Source: Zygnema cylindricum
Lineage: Eukaryota; Streptophyta; Zygnematophyceae; Zygnematales; Zygnemataceae
NCBI GenBank assembly: GCA_037447655.1
Contig: JBBHKE010002496.1
Location: forward strand, 1-57,928
Length of the DNA: 57,928 bases
Direction of reading: 5' to 3'
A program made the position numbers and the translations under genes. This document shows, in pieces, positions 1 to 11,036 of this stretch (position 1 is its first letter; each line of letters starts with the position of its first letter). The notes beneath the pieces are model-generated. The model saw only the letters and a program-made list of their open reading frames with translations. It had not been told where the DNA came from and did no database searches.

Positions 1-108
1 TCTTCCCCCGCCCCTCAGGAAGATGAAATCGGCCTTTCAATCGCAGCCGTCGGTTTATCTATCGAACAAGTGTGCACGGAGAAAAAATGTTTTTTAAGTC
101 GCGAGAAA
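1..108. mobile_element. Fragment related to a TA-flanked MITE
   Basis: The stretch from about 61 to 108 (atcgaacaagtgtgcacgg onward) resembles 34064-34120, the right part of the MITE at 33967-34140. It is cut by the window start, so its left end cannot be seen, and it abuts a DUF674 relic on the right. The assignment rests on this one similarity. Confidence 0.35.
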
Positions 109-522
109 ACATTAAGCAGGCTGCCGTACAGTTTACGATTCCTTGCAAGATATCCTGTCCTTCCGATGCCATGCTATTATCGAGGAAGCCGAAGGTGGTG
201 AATGCAGGAGAAAGGAGGAGAGATAAAAGTAGATCCGTGTCTCCGCTGGTCTATGCAAAAGAAAAAGATGTGAAATTACAGTATAGTTCATGTTACTAGT
301 TCTTCTTCATGCCTTATTTTATTATATTTTGCGTAAAACCAGAACTTCGCATAACTTTAAGCTGGTTTTTCTGCATAAACTTCTTTTTTTTAGGAATATT
401 TTTCTGCATGAACCTGAAATTGGTATTCTCTGCCTTATCATACTGAAGTGAAAAAAGTTCGCCTTATCTCCTAGAAGACTGATTAATGTTGGAGAAATGG
501 GAGAAGAAGCTGATTCAGCCAC
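108..522 (-). pseudogene. DUF674-family relic, copy 1
   Basis: This is a decayed copy of the intact gene at 3051-4233. The exon-1 counterpart is at 463-522 (ending ISLLGDK), but the start codon of the intact copy has become GTG (520-522), and the splice donor after it has become GCGAAC (457-462) where the intact copy has GTGAAA. Part of exon 2 (TTFGFLDNSMASEGQD and the GIVN stretch) is at 108-235, and everything downstream is missing, replaced by MITE-like sequence. With no start codon, no GT donor and most of the protein lost, it should not give a functional product. It shows that the family expanded locally and then decayed. Confidence 0.7.
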
Positions 523-1743
523 AGTTACTTCTTCTCCTGGTTCCACTTTTTTCTTGTGAGTGCTCTTGCGAAATATTATGAATCCTTGCATCTTCTTAAT
601 ACGCCAAAATTTGCTACCGAAATTTTACAGCTCGTAGAGCGTCATTTTGTCAAAAACAAATTGTTGCACATTGGCAGAATGTGAAGTCAGAAAGTCATTC
701 CATGTATACTGCCTATCGGTATTGGCTTAAAGGACTTATTACAGGTATTGCGAAATTAAAATTATATGATACCAATTTAGTGCAAGGAGACGTAGCAGTT
801 GCAGTCCACTCCCTCAAGTAGAGTCGTTAACACTATTTTATGATTTTCGGTCAAAGAAAGTTGCTACTGAATAACGATGGGCAATATAGTATACTGTTGT
901 CGCTAGGGCAAACTCCCCTGATGTCACTTTCGTCACTGTTGTTTTCGCTTTCGCTTTGTGCCATCTTATCCAGTTCCGCTCTATAATTCAGAAGTGCGAA
1001 AGCTATTGGAAAACTCTATATGCGTTTAATCCGTACCGTAAGCGTTTCATATTCAAGTATAATACGCAGGAGATACGCAGAAGCCACATTTAATATTGAC
1101 AATCGTTTTTGCATATTTGAAGTTCAGATTTTGAACCAAAAGCGAACATAGTATGAAGCCCAAGTTGCTTCAATGTCGTAACTTTTAAAGCACGTCTTTT
1201 TGTAACATATTAGGATGAAGATTACGACAAAATCCATTGCAAATCACTTTTAAGCTTTCAACGTCGGTGCCTTTATTCAGTAAGCTGAACGAAATCATTA
1301 ACTGCAAAATGTGAAACTTACAAGTAGGAATACGGTGTTGAACATCAAAATGGAGCTTGATGAATTTATGATTTCATGATTAAAACTTCAAAACAAGAGA
1401 TGAACAACATAATTTAGGCACCTTCGAGGCACCTTCTATTGCAATGAAATTGTTTCTTATGAAGGCTAGAAACCTCACTACTTGACCACATTCAATCAAT
1501 GTGGTCAGCACGTATATTGCCTTAGAGCATCATATTAAGGATTGTCCAAATCTTACTATGCAAGATTCCCAAGCTTTAAAACACTGCATTTTATATATCC
1601 ACTTCTAATATCCAATTTTTGACATCTTTGCTTCAAAAGTTATTCCGAAGACGTCGTTGAGAACCGTTGTGCTTGTGTATGCCCGATCGGACAATCTCAA
1701 GAGCCTGGAGGCCGATTAAGAACAAAAACAAAGAAAGAAAGAG
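523..1743. other. No gene seen
   Basis: This is AT-rich intergenic sequence between two DUF674 relics. I see no ORF with family character, no terminal inverted repeats and no tRNA or rRNA. Confidence 0.5.
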
Positions 1744-2720
1744 TCACTTATAGGAAGAGTTTAGAAACTTCACTTCCAGATGATATTTAAATACGTCGAA
1801 CGAGCCTTTCCCATCTTTCTCCTCAAGAGATGTAAAAATTCTGTAAACAACAATGAAGTGTAAACATCTTACCTTTTTTGCGTCAACTTCAATGTCAAGG
1901 CCCTGCAAATCTTCGAGCTTACAAACTTTTAGACGATTCAACATGCTGAATGTCTTTATTGTGGAAGCGGGAAACATTTCAAAGTCATCGGTCACGTTAC
2001 GTGACTGTCTCCTTTACAAAACCTCTGAAGTGATGTCTTGCATCATTCAAGTTTGAATTGTCCACCAAATTCAATTTCCTTGTCATGTATCCGCTGTGGC
2101 CTTCCTTGCAAGGAGTGTTGTATTTTGTAGATATCTTGCAACAATTATGGCCAACGGTATACGGGTATTATGGACTGTATGAGCACTGGAAAATTTTGAC
2201 AGGCTCTCTGTCTGTACCGCTGTCCGTCAACCGAAACATTGATTGACTTGCAACACTTATAGGAAGCTTGGAGGAAGTAAGATCCACTTTTTGTTCCAAC
2301 AAGTAGTGATTCCGCAGTTTCAGTAGGCTGCCGTACAAGTTTACAATTCCTACAAAGGCATCATGTCCTTCTTCAACCATCGCATTCTTGAAGAGGAGAC
2401 CGAAGGTGGTGGAAGCTGGTAACAAGAGGAGAGATTAAAGGAGGTCTGTGACATGTAAAGAATTTGTCCACTTTTCTGCACAAAAAAATACGGTGGTGTG
2501 AAAAATATAACTCATGTTAACAGTGTTTTCCATATATTTTGCCAAAAAGTGAGAATTGTGCATAAATTTAGGCAGCATAATTTTTCTGCATACTACTGAA
2601 TCGGAAATGCATATCTGCACGTACCTGAATTGCTGTTTTTTGCATTTTTCATCCCACCATTGGAAAACATTTCACCTTATCGCCTAGAAGAGTGATTGTT
2701 TTCGAAACTGAATTAGATTA
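1744..2720 (-). pseudogene. DUF674-family relic, copy 2
   Basis: It is parallel to the intact copy at 3051-4233 over the whole gene. The exon-1 remnant (TITLLGDK) near 2680-2700 has no in-frame ATG. The exon-2 start (about 2470-2480) has lost roughly 16 bases that in the intact gene encode the EAGKDF motif, which shifts the frame. The block LPASTTFGLLFKNAMVEEGH is recognisable at about 2290-2425. The middle, with the CxxC pair, is eroded between 2040 and 2170. The conserved C-terminal block MTDDFEMFPASTIKTF is at about 1940-1995, followed by a preserved splice donor. The breaks rule out one intact product. Confidence 0.75.
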
Positions 2721-3050
2721 ATCAGAAATTAGATGAATAGTAATTGGATTTTTTCAACGTGAAGTCAAAGTCACGTTTTCCATCATTGTGGCGTGGTAAA
2801 CTTCTGTGAGCAGTTTCAAATTGTACAAAAGTAAAGGAATATCTGATGGTTTCCAAAGGTATGGGCATACCTTTGGCAAGCTTTATTTTGGAATACTGCC
2901 AGAGCCATTTGAAAAGCTACAAAATTATTAACTATTGAAAGTTTCCAAAGCTATTTTCATTTGAGCTAATTATTTTTATTTTAACGTCTGTTTGTGGATT
3001 TTTAGTTTCTTTCATATTCAATTCTTATTTTTCACCTAGCTTAGTTTACA

Positions 3051-4233
3051 TCAAAACTTATTTGACGTTCCAATCGTTTGCCCATTGATCCATAAAAAGC
3101 ATGCATTACATCCAACTTTTGACATCTTTGCTTTAAAAGCTCTCCCAAAGACGTCGCTGAGAACCGTCTTGCTTGCATATGCCGATCGGACAATCTCGAG
3201 AGCCTAGGGACCAAACATCCAAAAAAACAAAGAAAGAAAGAGTCACTTAAAACTTCACTCCAGATATATAAATACGTCGAACGAGCCTTTCCCATCTTTT
3301 TCCCTCAATAGATATAAGTATTCTGTAAACAATAATAAGGTGTGAATATCTTACCTTATTTGCGTCAACTTTAACATCAAGGCTCTCCAAATCTTCGAGC
3401 TTGCAAACTTTGACACGATTCAACAAACTGAATGTCTTTATTGTGGAAGCCGGAAACATCTCTAAGTCATCGGTCACGATGAATGTGACCGTCTCCTTCA
3501 CAAATTCTTTCAAGTGACGGCTGGCAGTAATCAAGTTTGTCAGTCGACCTGAATCTTCCTCCAATGTCATTTCCACTGTCATGTTTCCGCTGTTGCATTT
3601 TATGCAACGACTGTTGTGTTTTGTAGATAGTGTGTTGCTACATCCAACGGCCAGCTCGTATGCGTATTGAGCACTGTGTGAGCATCGGAAAAGTTTTTCA
3701 GGCTTTCCGTCTGTATCGCTATCCGTCAACCGGAACATCGATTGACTTGCAGCACTTATAGGAAGCTTTGGGGAAGTAAGCTCCACTTTTTGTTCCAACA
3801 AGTAGTGATCCGGCAGTTTTAATAGGCTGCTGTACAAGTTTACGATTCCTGCAAAGGCATCGTGACCTTCTTCGACCATCGCATTTTCGAAGAGGAGACC
3901 GAAGGTTGTGGAAGCCGGTAACAAGAGGAGAGATAAAAGGAGGTCCGTGAAATCTTTCCCTGCTTCCATGTAAAGAATTTGTCCACTTTTCTGCACAAAA
4001 AAACGGTGTGAAACGAAAAATATATTTTTCATTTATTTGCCACAAAGCAAGAATTGTACATAAATTCAAACAACGCAATTTTTCTGCATACTTATGAATT
4101 GGAAATGCATATCTGCATATACTTGAATCGCTGTTCTCTGCATTTTTCATCCCGCAATTGGAAAACGTTTCACCTTATCGCCTAGAAGAGTGATCATTAT
4201 TGGAGGAACTGGAGATGATTCTGAAGCAGCCAT
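3051..4233 (-). CDS. DUF674-family protein, three exons, 282 aa
   Basis: Exons on the minus strand are 4174-4233, 3355-3990 and 3051-3203. All introns are GT-AG and all junctions are phase 0, and the joined length (849 nt with the TGA stop) is a multiple of three. I chose the start MAASESSPVPP because the exon then ends TLLGDK exactly at a GTGAAA donor. The protein has the DUF674 layout: the TLLGDK/GQILYMEAGKDF strand at residues 15-34, the first conserved block at 41-110, a C149-x-x-C152 pair followed by M157, the FIVTDDLEMFPASTIKTF block, and an ALEIVRSAYASKTVLSDVFG C-terminal motif. DUF674 is a plant family of unknown biochemical function; no enzyme motif or membrane segment is visible. 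It lies at the end of a tandem series whose other two copies are broken. Confidence 0.85.
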
Positions 4234-4410
4234 AGTATCCTTTTTCTGATCAATTCTTCTTTGGATCCTGCAAAATATCTTCCGAGCATTCAATCTTATA
4301 CCCCAAGTATATTCAAAACTTGTTACCAAATTTCTACAGCTCGTAAAAACTAAAAATAACTGGCCTGACTGGCACTTCCATAATCTGAAGCGAGAATGAC
4401 ATTAGCAAAC

Positions 4411-4672
4411 TGCTAATATAGAGTTACTGCTGGAAAAGGACAAAAAACGGAAAGAAGTGCACTAGAGCAGTACCTTGCCAAGTGTCGCAAAAAAATTCAA
4501 AATGAAGGCCATGCGTTCTTGTTTTTTTTTTTTGCAGATTTTTTCATTTTTGCCAATATAGAGTTTACTGTTGGAAAAGGGAAAAAAAAAGGGAAAGGAG
4601 GACTAGCGCACTAGAGCATAAACTCGCCAAGTGTCACTATATAGTTCACAAGGAAAACCATCCATTCTTGTC
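4411..4672. repeat. Imperfect tandem duplication, about 120-bp unit
   Basis: Two diverged copies, at about 4411-4530 and 4552-4672, each run from 'aatatagagtt(t)actg(c/t)tggaaaagg' through 'gcactagagca' and 'gccaagtgtc' to 'ccattcttg'. There is no coding potential. Confidence 0.7.
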
Positions 4673-5567
4673 CTTTTTCAGTTTTCTCTCTCTAGTACGA
4701 AGGCAGGCTTGAATTCACGCCGAAGAAATTACTTCAAATCATAGTTCAAAAGTAGGCGTTTTTATGGTAGGCCTCTTGTCGGCGCCTTTATCGTAAGTTG
4801 TGCTATGGGCTTTTCATGTGATCTTCTTAGATCGCTACTTTGATCAGTGACCGTACAATCGTCCAAATCTGACGGTTTTAATAAAAAAATACCTCAAAAC
4901 TCACATAATTTTTTTTTTGTCCGAATGTTTTTCAAAATTTAGACATGACGTTTAATTCTCTATCGATCGATATGCAACTCAACCCTGTTACTATTTTTTT
5001 TCATTTTGTGACCCATACAATATGGGTCTTAAGGTCATATTGTATGTTTTACATACAATAGGCATATTGTATGGGCCTACTTTCACCTACTTTTGAACTA
5101 TGGTGTGAACTGTTGTTTTTTTTTATGACGTTTGTCGTTCGCAAGCGCGGCACTTTTTTAACCGGTCGTTACAATATTTCGCAAGTCAAAGCTGTTCGAC
5201 GGATTGACCGTCAAGCATAAACTCAAAGGTACGTAACTTGTACTAATCTGTACTTAAAATGCACAATTTTTGAAAAGTTGCGCGCAGCAAAAATTGTCTC
5301 TGCGATTAGCTTTTCCCCTATTTTAACACGTAAAGTTATCGGATCCAGTTTCTTTGTAGTTTTACATCATTTTAAATACTTTTTCCACATAAAACTGTCG
5401 AAGTATATCTCTGGTTCTAAACTCTGTCCTTTAGCGCTGTACAAATCTATATTCCCGTGCAGGCAAGCTGCTACCAAACCATAGCCGTTGGATCAAGCAC
5501 CCTCTCTAAGCAGATTTTATTGAACCACGAAATTGTATTTTGTACTTCTCTGCACAGTATAACACTG
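4673..5567. other. No gene seen; short repeated CATACAATATG motifs
   Basis: The region is AT-rich. At 5017-5080 the motif 'atacaatatg' and its reverse complement recur four times within about 60 bases, a short inverted cluster. No convincing ORF is present. Confidence 0.45.
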
Positions 5568-5569
5568 TA

Positions 5570-6094
5570 CACCGTGAATCACTATTAGAGTTAATAAATA
5601 ATTAATGTTGTTTAATCTATTTTAGGTTCAAGGGCCTAACGCCAACAAAAATCAGCGCTAATTTAAACACGTAGCACTAATCTCAATTTGGATACACAAC
5701 CCCATATTGTAGCAGCGATAATTGGTGTTCACATAAACGACGTTTGAACAAGTGAGAACAGTTTCTCGCGATTTTCCCTTTTCTAGTTTTCTTTATGACT
5801 GGGAATCAAAGGTGAGTGAGCTTTTCCGTGGCGACGCACACATACCGCGTCGACGCCGGTAATTGACATCAATTTTGTATGTGTGTATGAGATAACGAGC
5901 AGTTTTAGTACGAACTGACACATTTCGTACGTTACACTATTTTGAAACAGTCGAAATTAGAGTAATTAACGCTAGTTAAACATTGCCTATATCAACGTAA
6001 AAAGAAATAGAGTTTTTAATTATATTTTAGGTTCGAGGCTCAAACTTTGGGGACGCCGAATTAGCGTTATTAAAGCTAGTAGCGATTCACGCTT
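5570..6094. mobile_element. TA-flanked MITE, degenerate right end
   Basis: The left terminus is TA followed by caccgtgaatcactattag. This matches the terminal repeat of the clearer elements at 14813-15010 and 33967-34140. The right terminus (agcgattcacg followed by a degraded end and TA) is the mirror image with several mismatches. No protein is encoded. Confidence 0.5.
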
Positions 6095-8107
6095 TACTGC
6101 ATATTTCCCTGTTTTGACAATTTATGAGCACCACGTGGGCTAATGAGAGGATGTAACACACGTGTTTGTACAACAACTGAATGTACGGCCGTGCTTTGAT
6201 GTGAGTACGGGAGCTTGATCTCTCCCTTCCCGTGTGTAATGGTACGGAAATCCATGCAACCCAGTCTAATCGTTCGATTCGCAGTTTTTTAACAGTGAGA
6301 CTAGGCCTTAAGAGTACGGCCATGCAGAAAACTGTACGGTATGAGCGCAAATTAGTGCCTCGTAAGTTGAGCCGTCGGCACACAATGGGAACAGTATCAG
6401 TATTTTATTCAAATAGTGTTTGTAAATGTAAAAAAATGGGTTAAAAGTTAAAACCTTGAAGAAGCTCTTTATGGGCAAAAGACTATTTTGTGGACAAATA
6501 GCCTCCACGTGTCAATGTCTGCTTTTGATGAATTTATTTTGTTTTTTCTAACATAATGTTATTGTAAATTCTAAATAGCGTAGACCTAGTCACGGAAAAT
6601 TGGAAAACCAAGCTTATTCTGCAATATTCTGCAAATAGCAGAAACGAACGGCCATTAAGCGTCCACGTATGTCTTCTAAACAGAAACCACTGCTTTATAA
6701 TTTATTATACACACTAAAACAAGCCATGACATTTTTTTTCAAATGTTCCTTTTACTTTCCTTTTCTTTTCGTAATATTTTCGTAATATTTAATAATATTA
6801 TTCTGTTATTTCCAACGGGGTAAGCGAGAATTTTGTCGCCTAGTGTTTCTCCATCCAATCATGTTCTTGGATTGGATTGTACGGCGGCACATCGTATGTT
6901 CAAACGAATATTTGGAGATATATGTCGCCTTATTCCGTCATATCCGGCTGGTATGTACGAATTTTCTTGGATCCAAGTATCCGACAAGGCGACAACAAAA
7001 GTACGTTACCGTACACGGAAGGAGCAACGTATGCAAAAATCCAAAGAACATACTTTGAATAAAGGTAGATTGGAAAAAAACCTAAAAAACATGAAAAGAC
7101 GCCCATAAATTCCATCTTGTTTTGTCTCCTTCCAAGAAAACGGTGCAGCTCCGTCTACTAATATAGGATTGACGGTTTATTACCTGTAAGCCTTTTTAGT
7201 GCGCACGACTGACACGATATTTGAACGGTCCATTCTGATTTGGATGCTCCAGATTGAATGCTGTCAAATCTCGACGCTTGGTTTCACAGTTCAGATCAAA
7301 CAAGGAGACAGTTAGTTAACTCTTTTGAAGCGTGTCGGCGCCTCCAAAATCGAATCTAAACCGTCCATTTCACGAACGAACGCTTCAATGTTCCTAAATC
7401 AGAATCGACGGTCAAGACGAGATCTATCGTACGGCTCAAATCCATTGAAGGAGACCGTTAAAGTTTTGTACCAGAGTTCAGATCTGAGCCGTACATTTCC
7501 ATTCAACAAAAGGACGCCGAGACGCTTCAATGGCTCCAGTTTCAATCGACGGGTGGACAAATTGAATCGTTTAAAATAAAGCAATTACTAAAAATTACTA
7601 CAATTGTGTAAAATAGAAAAAGGAGTACAAATAAAGAGAGAAATTAAGGAATTAAAAAGTGTAAATCCCGCACTGAAGAATTGACATTAAATTCTCCTCT
7701 TCATACAACTTAATTTGAAGGGATATATATATATATATATATAGAGAGAGTACCATCGACATTTTTAACTAAAGTTTTTGGAAGTATGTAGATATACATT
7801 TTTTGTTACGGTTGTGAAAGCTCAAAGAAGCAAGAATTCTGGAGAGTGTTAGAAAACATGACTTAGTCAGACATACTCGACTTAACTCTGTACTTTTATT
7901 AAGCTGCACTGCAGATTTTAGTTGTATTTTAGTTGTTACCCCACCCTGGAAAACCAAACCCTAAAATTTTCTGTGTGGCTGGTTGCTACATCTATTTTCA
8001 ATTAGATTTTTTGCCGATGGTTGGTCCATCTGTCCTCCAGCACACACAAGACAAGATTCTCATGAGAAGTGGGCAAGTCTTTTGGTTGGATTGACATGTG
8101 AACAATG
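6095..8107. other. No gene supported
   Basis: Only short ORFs with no recognisable family occur here. Short inverted motifs (for example 'cgcttcaatg' and 'aatcgacgg' blocks between 7370 and 7560) suggest further decayed transposon sequence. A (TA)n run sits at 7725-7742. I cannot assign any function. Confidence 0.4.
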
Positions 8108-8190
8108 TTTAGGGTTATGTTGGGGAGTGCACATATGGTTATGTCGAGTAGTGCACATATGGTTGTGTTGGGCAATGCACATATGGGGCG
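8108..8190 (+). repeat. Minisatellite, about 28-bp unit, three copies
   Basis: The unit is 'gtgcacatatggttgtgt(t/c)ggg' with small changes, seen three times. It is readable as short ORFs only because it repeats. Confidence 0.7.
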
Positions 8191-8630
8191 GCCTCTCTTG
8201 TTAGAATATTAAGGCTTTTTTTAGAAATAAAAATGGTAAACCATCTCAACACAAAAATGGGAACAAAATACGAAAGGCGAAAATGAAACTGAAAAACTGA
8301 ACGCCTTTTTTTCTTCTTTCTTTTTCCTTCTTTTTACTTTCCCCCTTAAAAGAAACTTGAAAGCAATGTGGGTACAAGCAAAATAAAATGAACAATATTG
8401 TTTGAGAAACTACTTAGACAAGGGCAAGCCTAGAAAAGACGTTCAAAGGATTAACAAGCACAAAAACAACAAACAACAAAATAGCGTACAGAAATAGAAA
8501 CTACCAAATCAAACCACAATATAGTTGAAAGGCTACTAAAAACGCGCCTTTAACCACCCAACCAAGGGAATTTCGGATAACATCAACGATCTATAACAAC
8601 AATAATACATCGACAATCCACAACATCAGT

Positions 8631-8690
8631 AGTTGACCGAAGGAGTTGACCGAAAGAGTTGACCGGAGGAGTTGACCGAAGGAGGTAGCA
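8631..8690 (+). repeat. Minisatellite, 15-bp unit (gttgaccgaaggag)
   Basis: Four tandem copies of 'gttgaccgaaggag' with one or two substitutions each. Confidence 0.8.
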
Positions 8691-9313
8691 GGTAGGAATA
8701 GCACATCGGCGATCCATAACAGAAATAGGAGATCAAAGGAGGATACGGCAAAGCATACCACTCCACCAATGATAGAAAAATTGACTTACGATGATAGTCA
8801 AAGAGTGCACAATCAGATTCAGGTCTTATCCTTTTAAATGTTGGATCCTGATTGAAGTTGTGATTAAAAATGCTTAACCTCTCTATCTAGTAGAGCATAG
8901 TACAAAAAATCTAAACTGTAGAGTTGCTTTCTAATGCATCTTTAGCTGCCAATTCGCCCGCACAGGTAAAAAAATCAGAACTTGTGGTCGGTTGTTACTA
9001 TCACTTGTTACTATCACTTTCTATAGGAGTAAATTATTAGTTTTCGCATAGAACAACAATGACATTATGACAGTTCCTACTCAAGTTGAGAGGCTTGGAA
9101 AGTTGGAAGTTCCCAAATTCCTCAACGGCTTTGTGATAATGACCTCCGTCAACAATTTGTCGGCCGTCACAAGCCTGTAAGATGGGTCAAAAGCTAGCGG
9201 ACCGTACCGTATTGATTTTTGACGATTTTGTACAGAAACTCAAATTAGGTGTGTGTTGAAGCAGCTTTTCCCTTTCGGTTAAAACATATCTCAATAAAAA
9301 TTAATGAAATTAT

Positions 9314-10211
9314 TAGTGTTGTGTATCGGTAAGGATTTGCCGTTAACCGATATGTATCTATTTTAGGGAACCCGGAAATCGATATATTGGTACGATATAT
9401 CGTTATCGGTGTTATCACCGATAAATAGCCGATATTTATCGGTATTTATCAACAATAACACCGATATCGATAACTATTGGCGATATGTGTACGGACCGTA
9501 CAAATAAATGTACGGCCAGTGCACTCAACTGTACGTCATATTCCGCCGACGCGCCCTACTTACAATCCCTATCTACGGATGTGTCTACCAATCAGATCAC
9601 TGTTATTGTACAATTGTACAAGCACAGAAAGGTACAATTGTACAAGCACAGACAGTATAGTAGCCGCCATGAGGTCTGTACGGTTTTGGTACGGATCCAA
9701 TAAAACGATGTACCTTTCACATCCGACGCCATGGCTTTGTCCCTTTCTTCCTTGGGATCCACTGGAGACCTGCCACTTGTCAATTTATTGGCTTTTATGG
9801 CATAAGCAGCCAAAAGAGCCATTCCAAGATGTCCACGCTCACGCTGGCCGTCCTCTCGTATTTTCTCATTCCAAGTCGTTTGTTCGATTCCGGCGGCGCG
9901 CAGAATGTCCTTTTGCGTCTGTTCTACTTTATATCCGCCGTCCTTTTTCTGTTCCATGTTCCCCAGTTTGGCAACGTTTCTTTTAAATTTAAACAGAGAC
10001 GAAACAGATTCTTATACGTGGCATGCCACACTATATAAAGCCAATAATATAATACTAAGTACTATTGTATACATACTATAATTTTTAAGTTATTGCCGAT
10101 ATGGAATTTGTTGGACTCAGACCGATATATCGGAACCTCTGACCGTTCGATAACCGATAACTATCGGTATCAGTGTTATCGCGATAATTTTTTTACCGAT
10201 ACACAACACTA
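9314..10211. mobile_element. Non-autonomous hAT-type element
   Basis: The terminal inverted repeats are 'tagtgttgtgtatcggtaa' at the left and its reverse complement 'ttaccgatacacaacacta' at the right. They are flanked by gaaattat (9306-9313) and aaaattat (10212-10219), an 8-bp target duplication with one mismatch. TIRs starting TAG/CAG and 8-bp duplications are typical of the hAT superfamily. No transposase is encoded. Subterminal 'taccgat/atcggta' motifs recur in both arms. The centre (about 9485-10040) does not look like the arms and contains the ORF listed separately. Confidence 0.8.
9592..9957 (-). other. ORF inside the hAT element, possible captured gene fragment
   Basis: This 121-codon open frame has an ordinary amino-acid mix in its first 80 residues (MEQKKDGGYKVEQTQKDILR, then a helical, charged stretch to about residue 80). 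It then runs into transposon-like repeats (CLYNC motifs). I do not recognise the family. The coding-like part lies wholly in the interior of a non-autonomous transposon, so it may be a captured host exon, a chance ORF or the remains of another insertion. Confidence 0.3.
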
Positions 10212-10307
10212 AAAATTATATACCTTTGGTCGCTTATCTGAAATCCTTTAAATAGGCCAATTTTGTTCGAGGCCGATCATATTCGTCTACAAACCCTGAA
10301 CGGCAGG

Positions 10308-10771
10308 CAGTGGTCGCAAAAGTCAAAATTTTAGGTAACCGAAACCGACATTTTTTTTTTCAAAATCTGAGTACCCGACGCCCGACCTTGTTATGTCACG
10401 CTCCAAAATTGTTAATCGTTACCCAATACACATTTATGAAAAGTAAAATTTTAACCGAAACTCAATTTCTCATTGCTACCCGTACCCGCCCGTACCTAAA
10501 TAAGTACAAAATTAACGGTGCATCTCCCACGTACCTTCCATGATACCAGGAGTATAAAGTACAATATTGTTGGATAGTATGGACATTACAAAACCTTCAT
10601 TTATTTTGTTTTTTGCTTACCCGACCGTAACCAATTTTTTTTTATTTTTTTGTGAATCACCTGCCCAAATCCGCCCGCCCCCCAAATTTGGCACCCAAAT
10701 CCGTTCCGGGTCCAACGCGGGCGGTCGGTTGACGATCGGTTATGGTTTTGGGTAACCGTTTGCGACCTCTG
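10308..10771. mobile_element. Non-autonomous hAT-type element
   Basis: The left end 'cagtggtcgcaaa' and right end 'tttgcgacctctg' form a 13-bp inverted repeat with one mismatch, and an internal 'ggtaaccg' block is mirrored too. The target duplication is acggcagg (10300-10307) and acggtagg (10772-10779), 8 bp with one mismatch. It is 464 bp with no transposase. Confidence 0.8.
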
Positions 10772-11036
10772 ACGGTAGGTCCCTTGGGCAACGACAACGA
10801 CCACAACCCAATCGCTGAGGTCGCCCTAGGGTCAGTTACCCGTACAATAGTAGAATAAGACAATAGGGACAATAGTACTTACTACTTAGACATTTTGATA
10901 AACAGGACACGGTCCATGCCCGTGTAACGGGCTTCGATTTACTAGCAGTTTAAAATTTAAGTGTGTGAAAATTACAGTACAGATTATTACTGTAGAGTAC
11001 TGCTATACTGGAGCAATCTTACATGTGGTTCATAGT

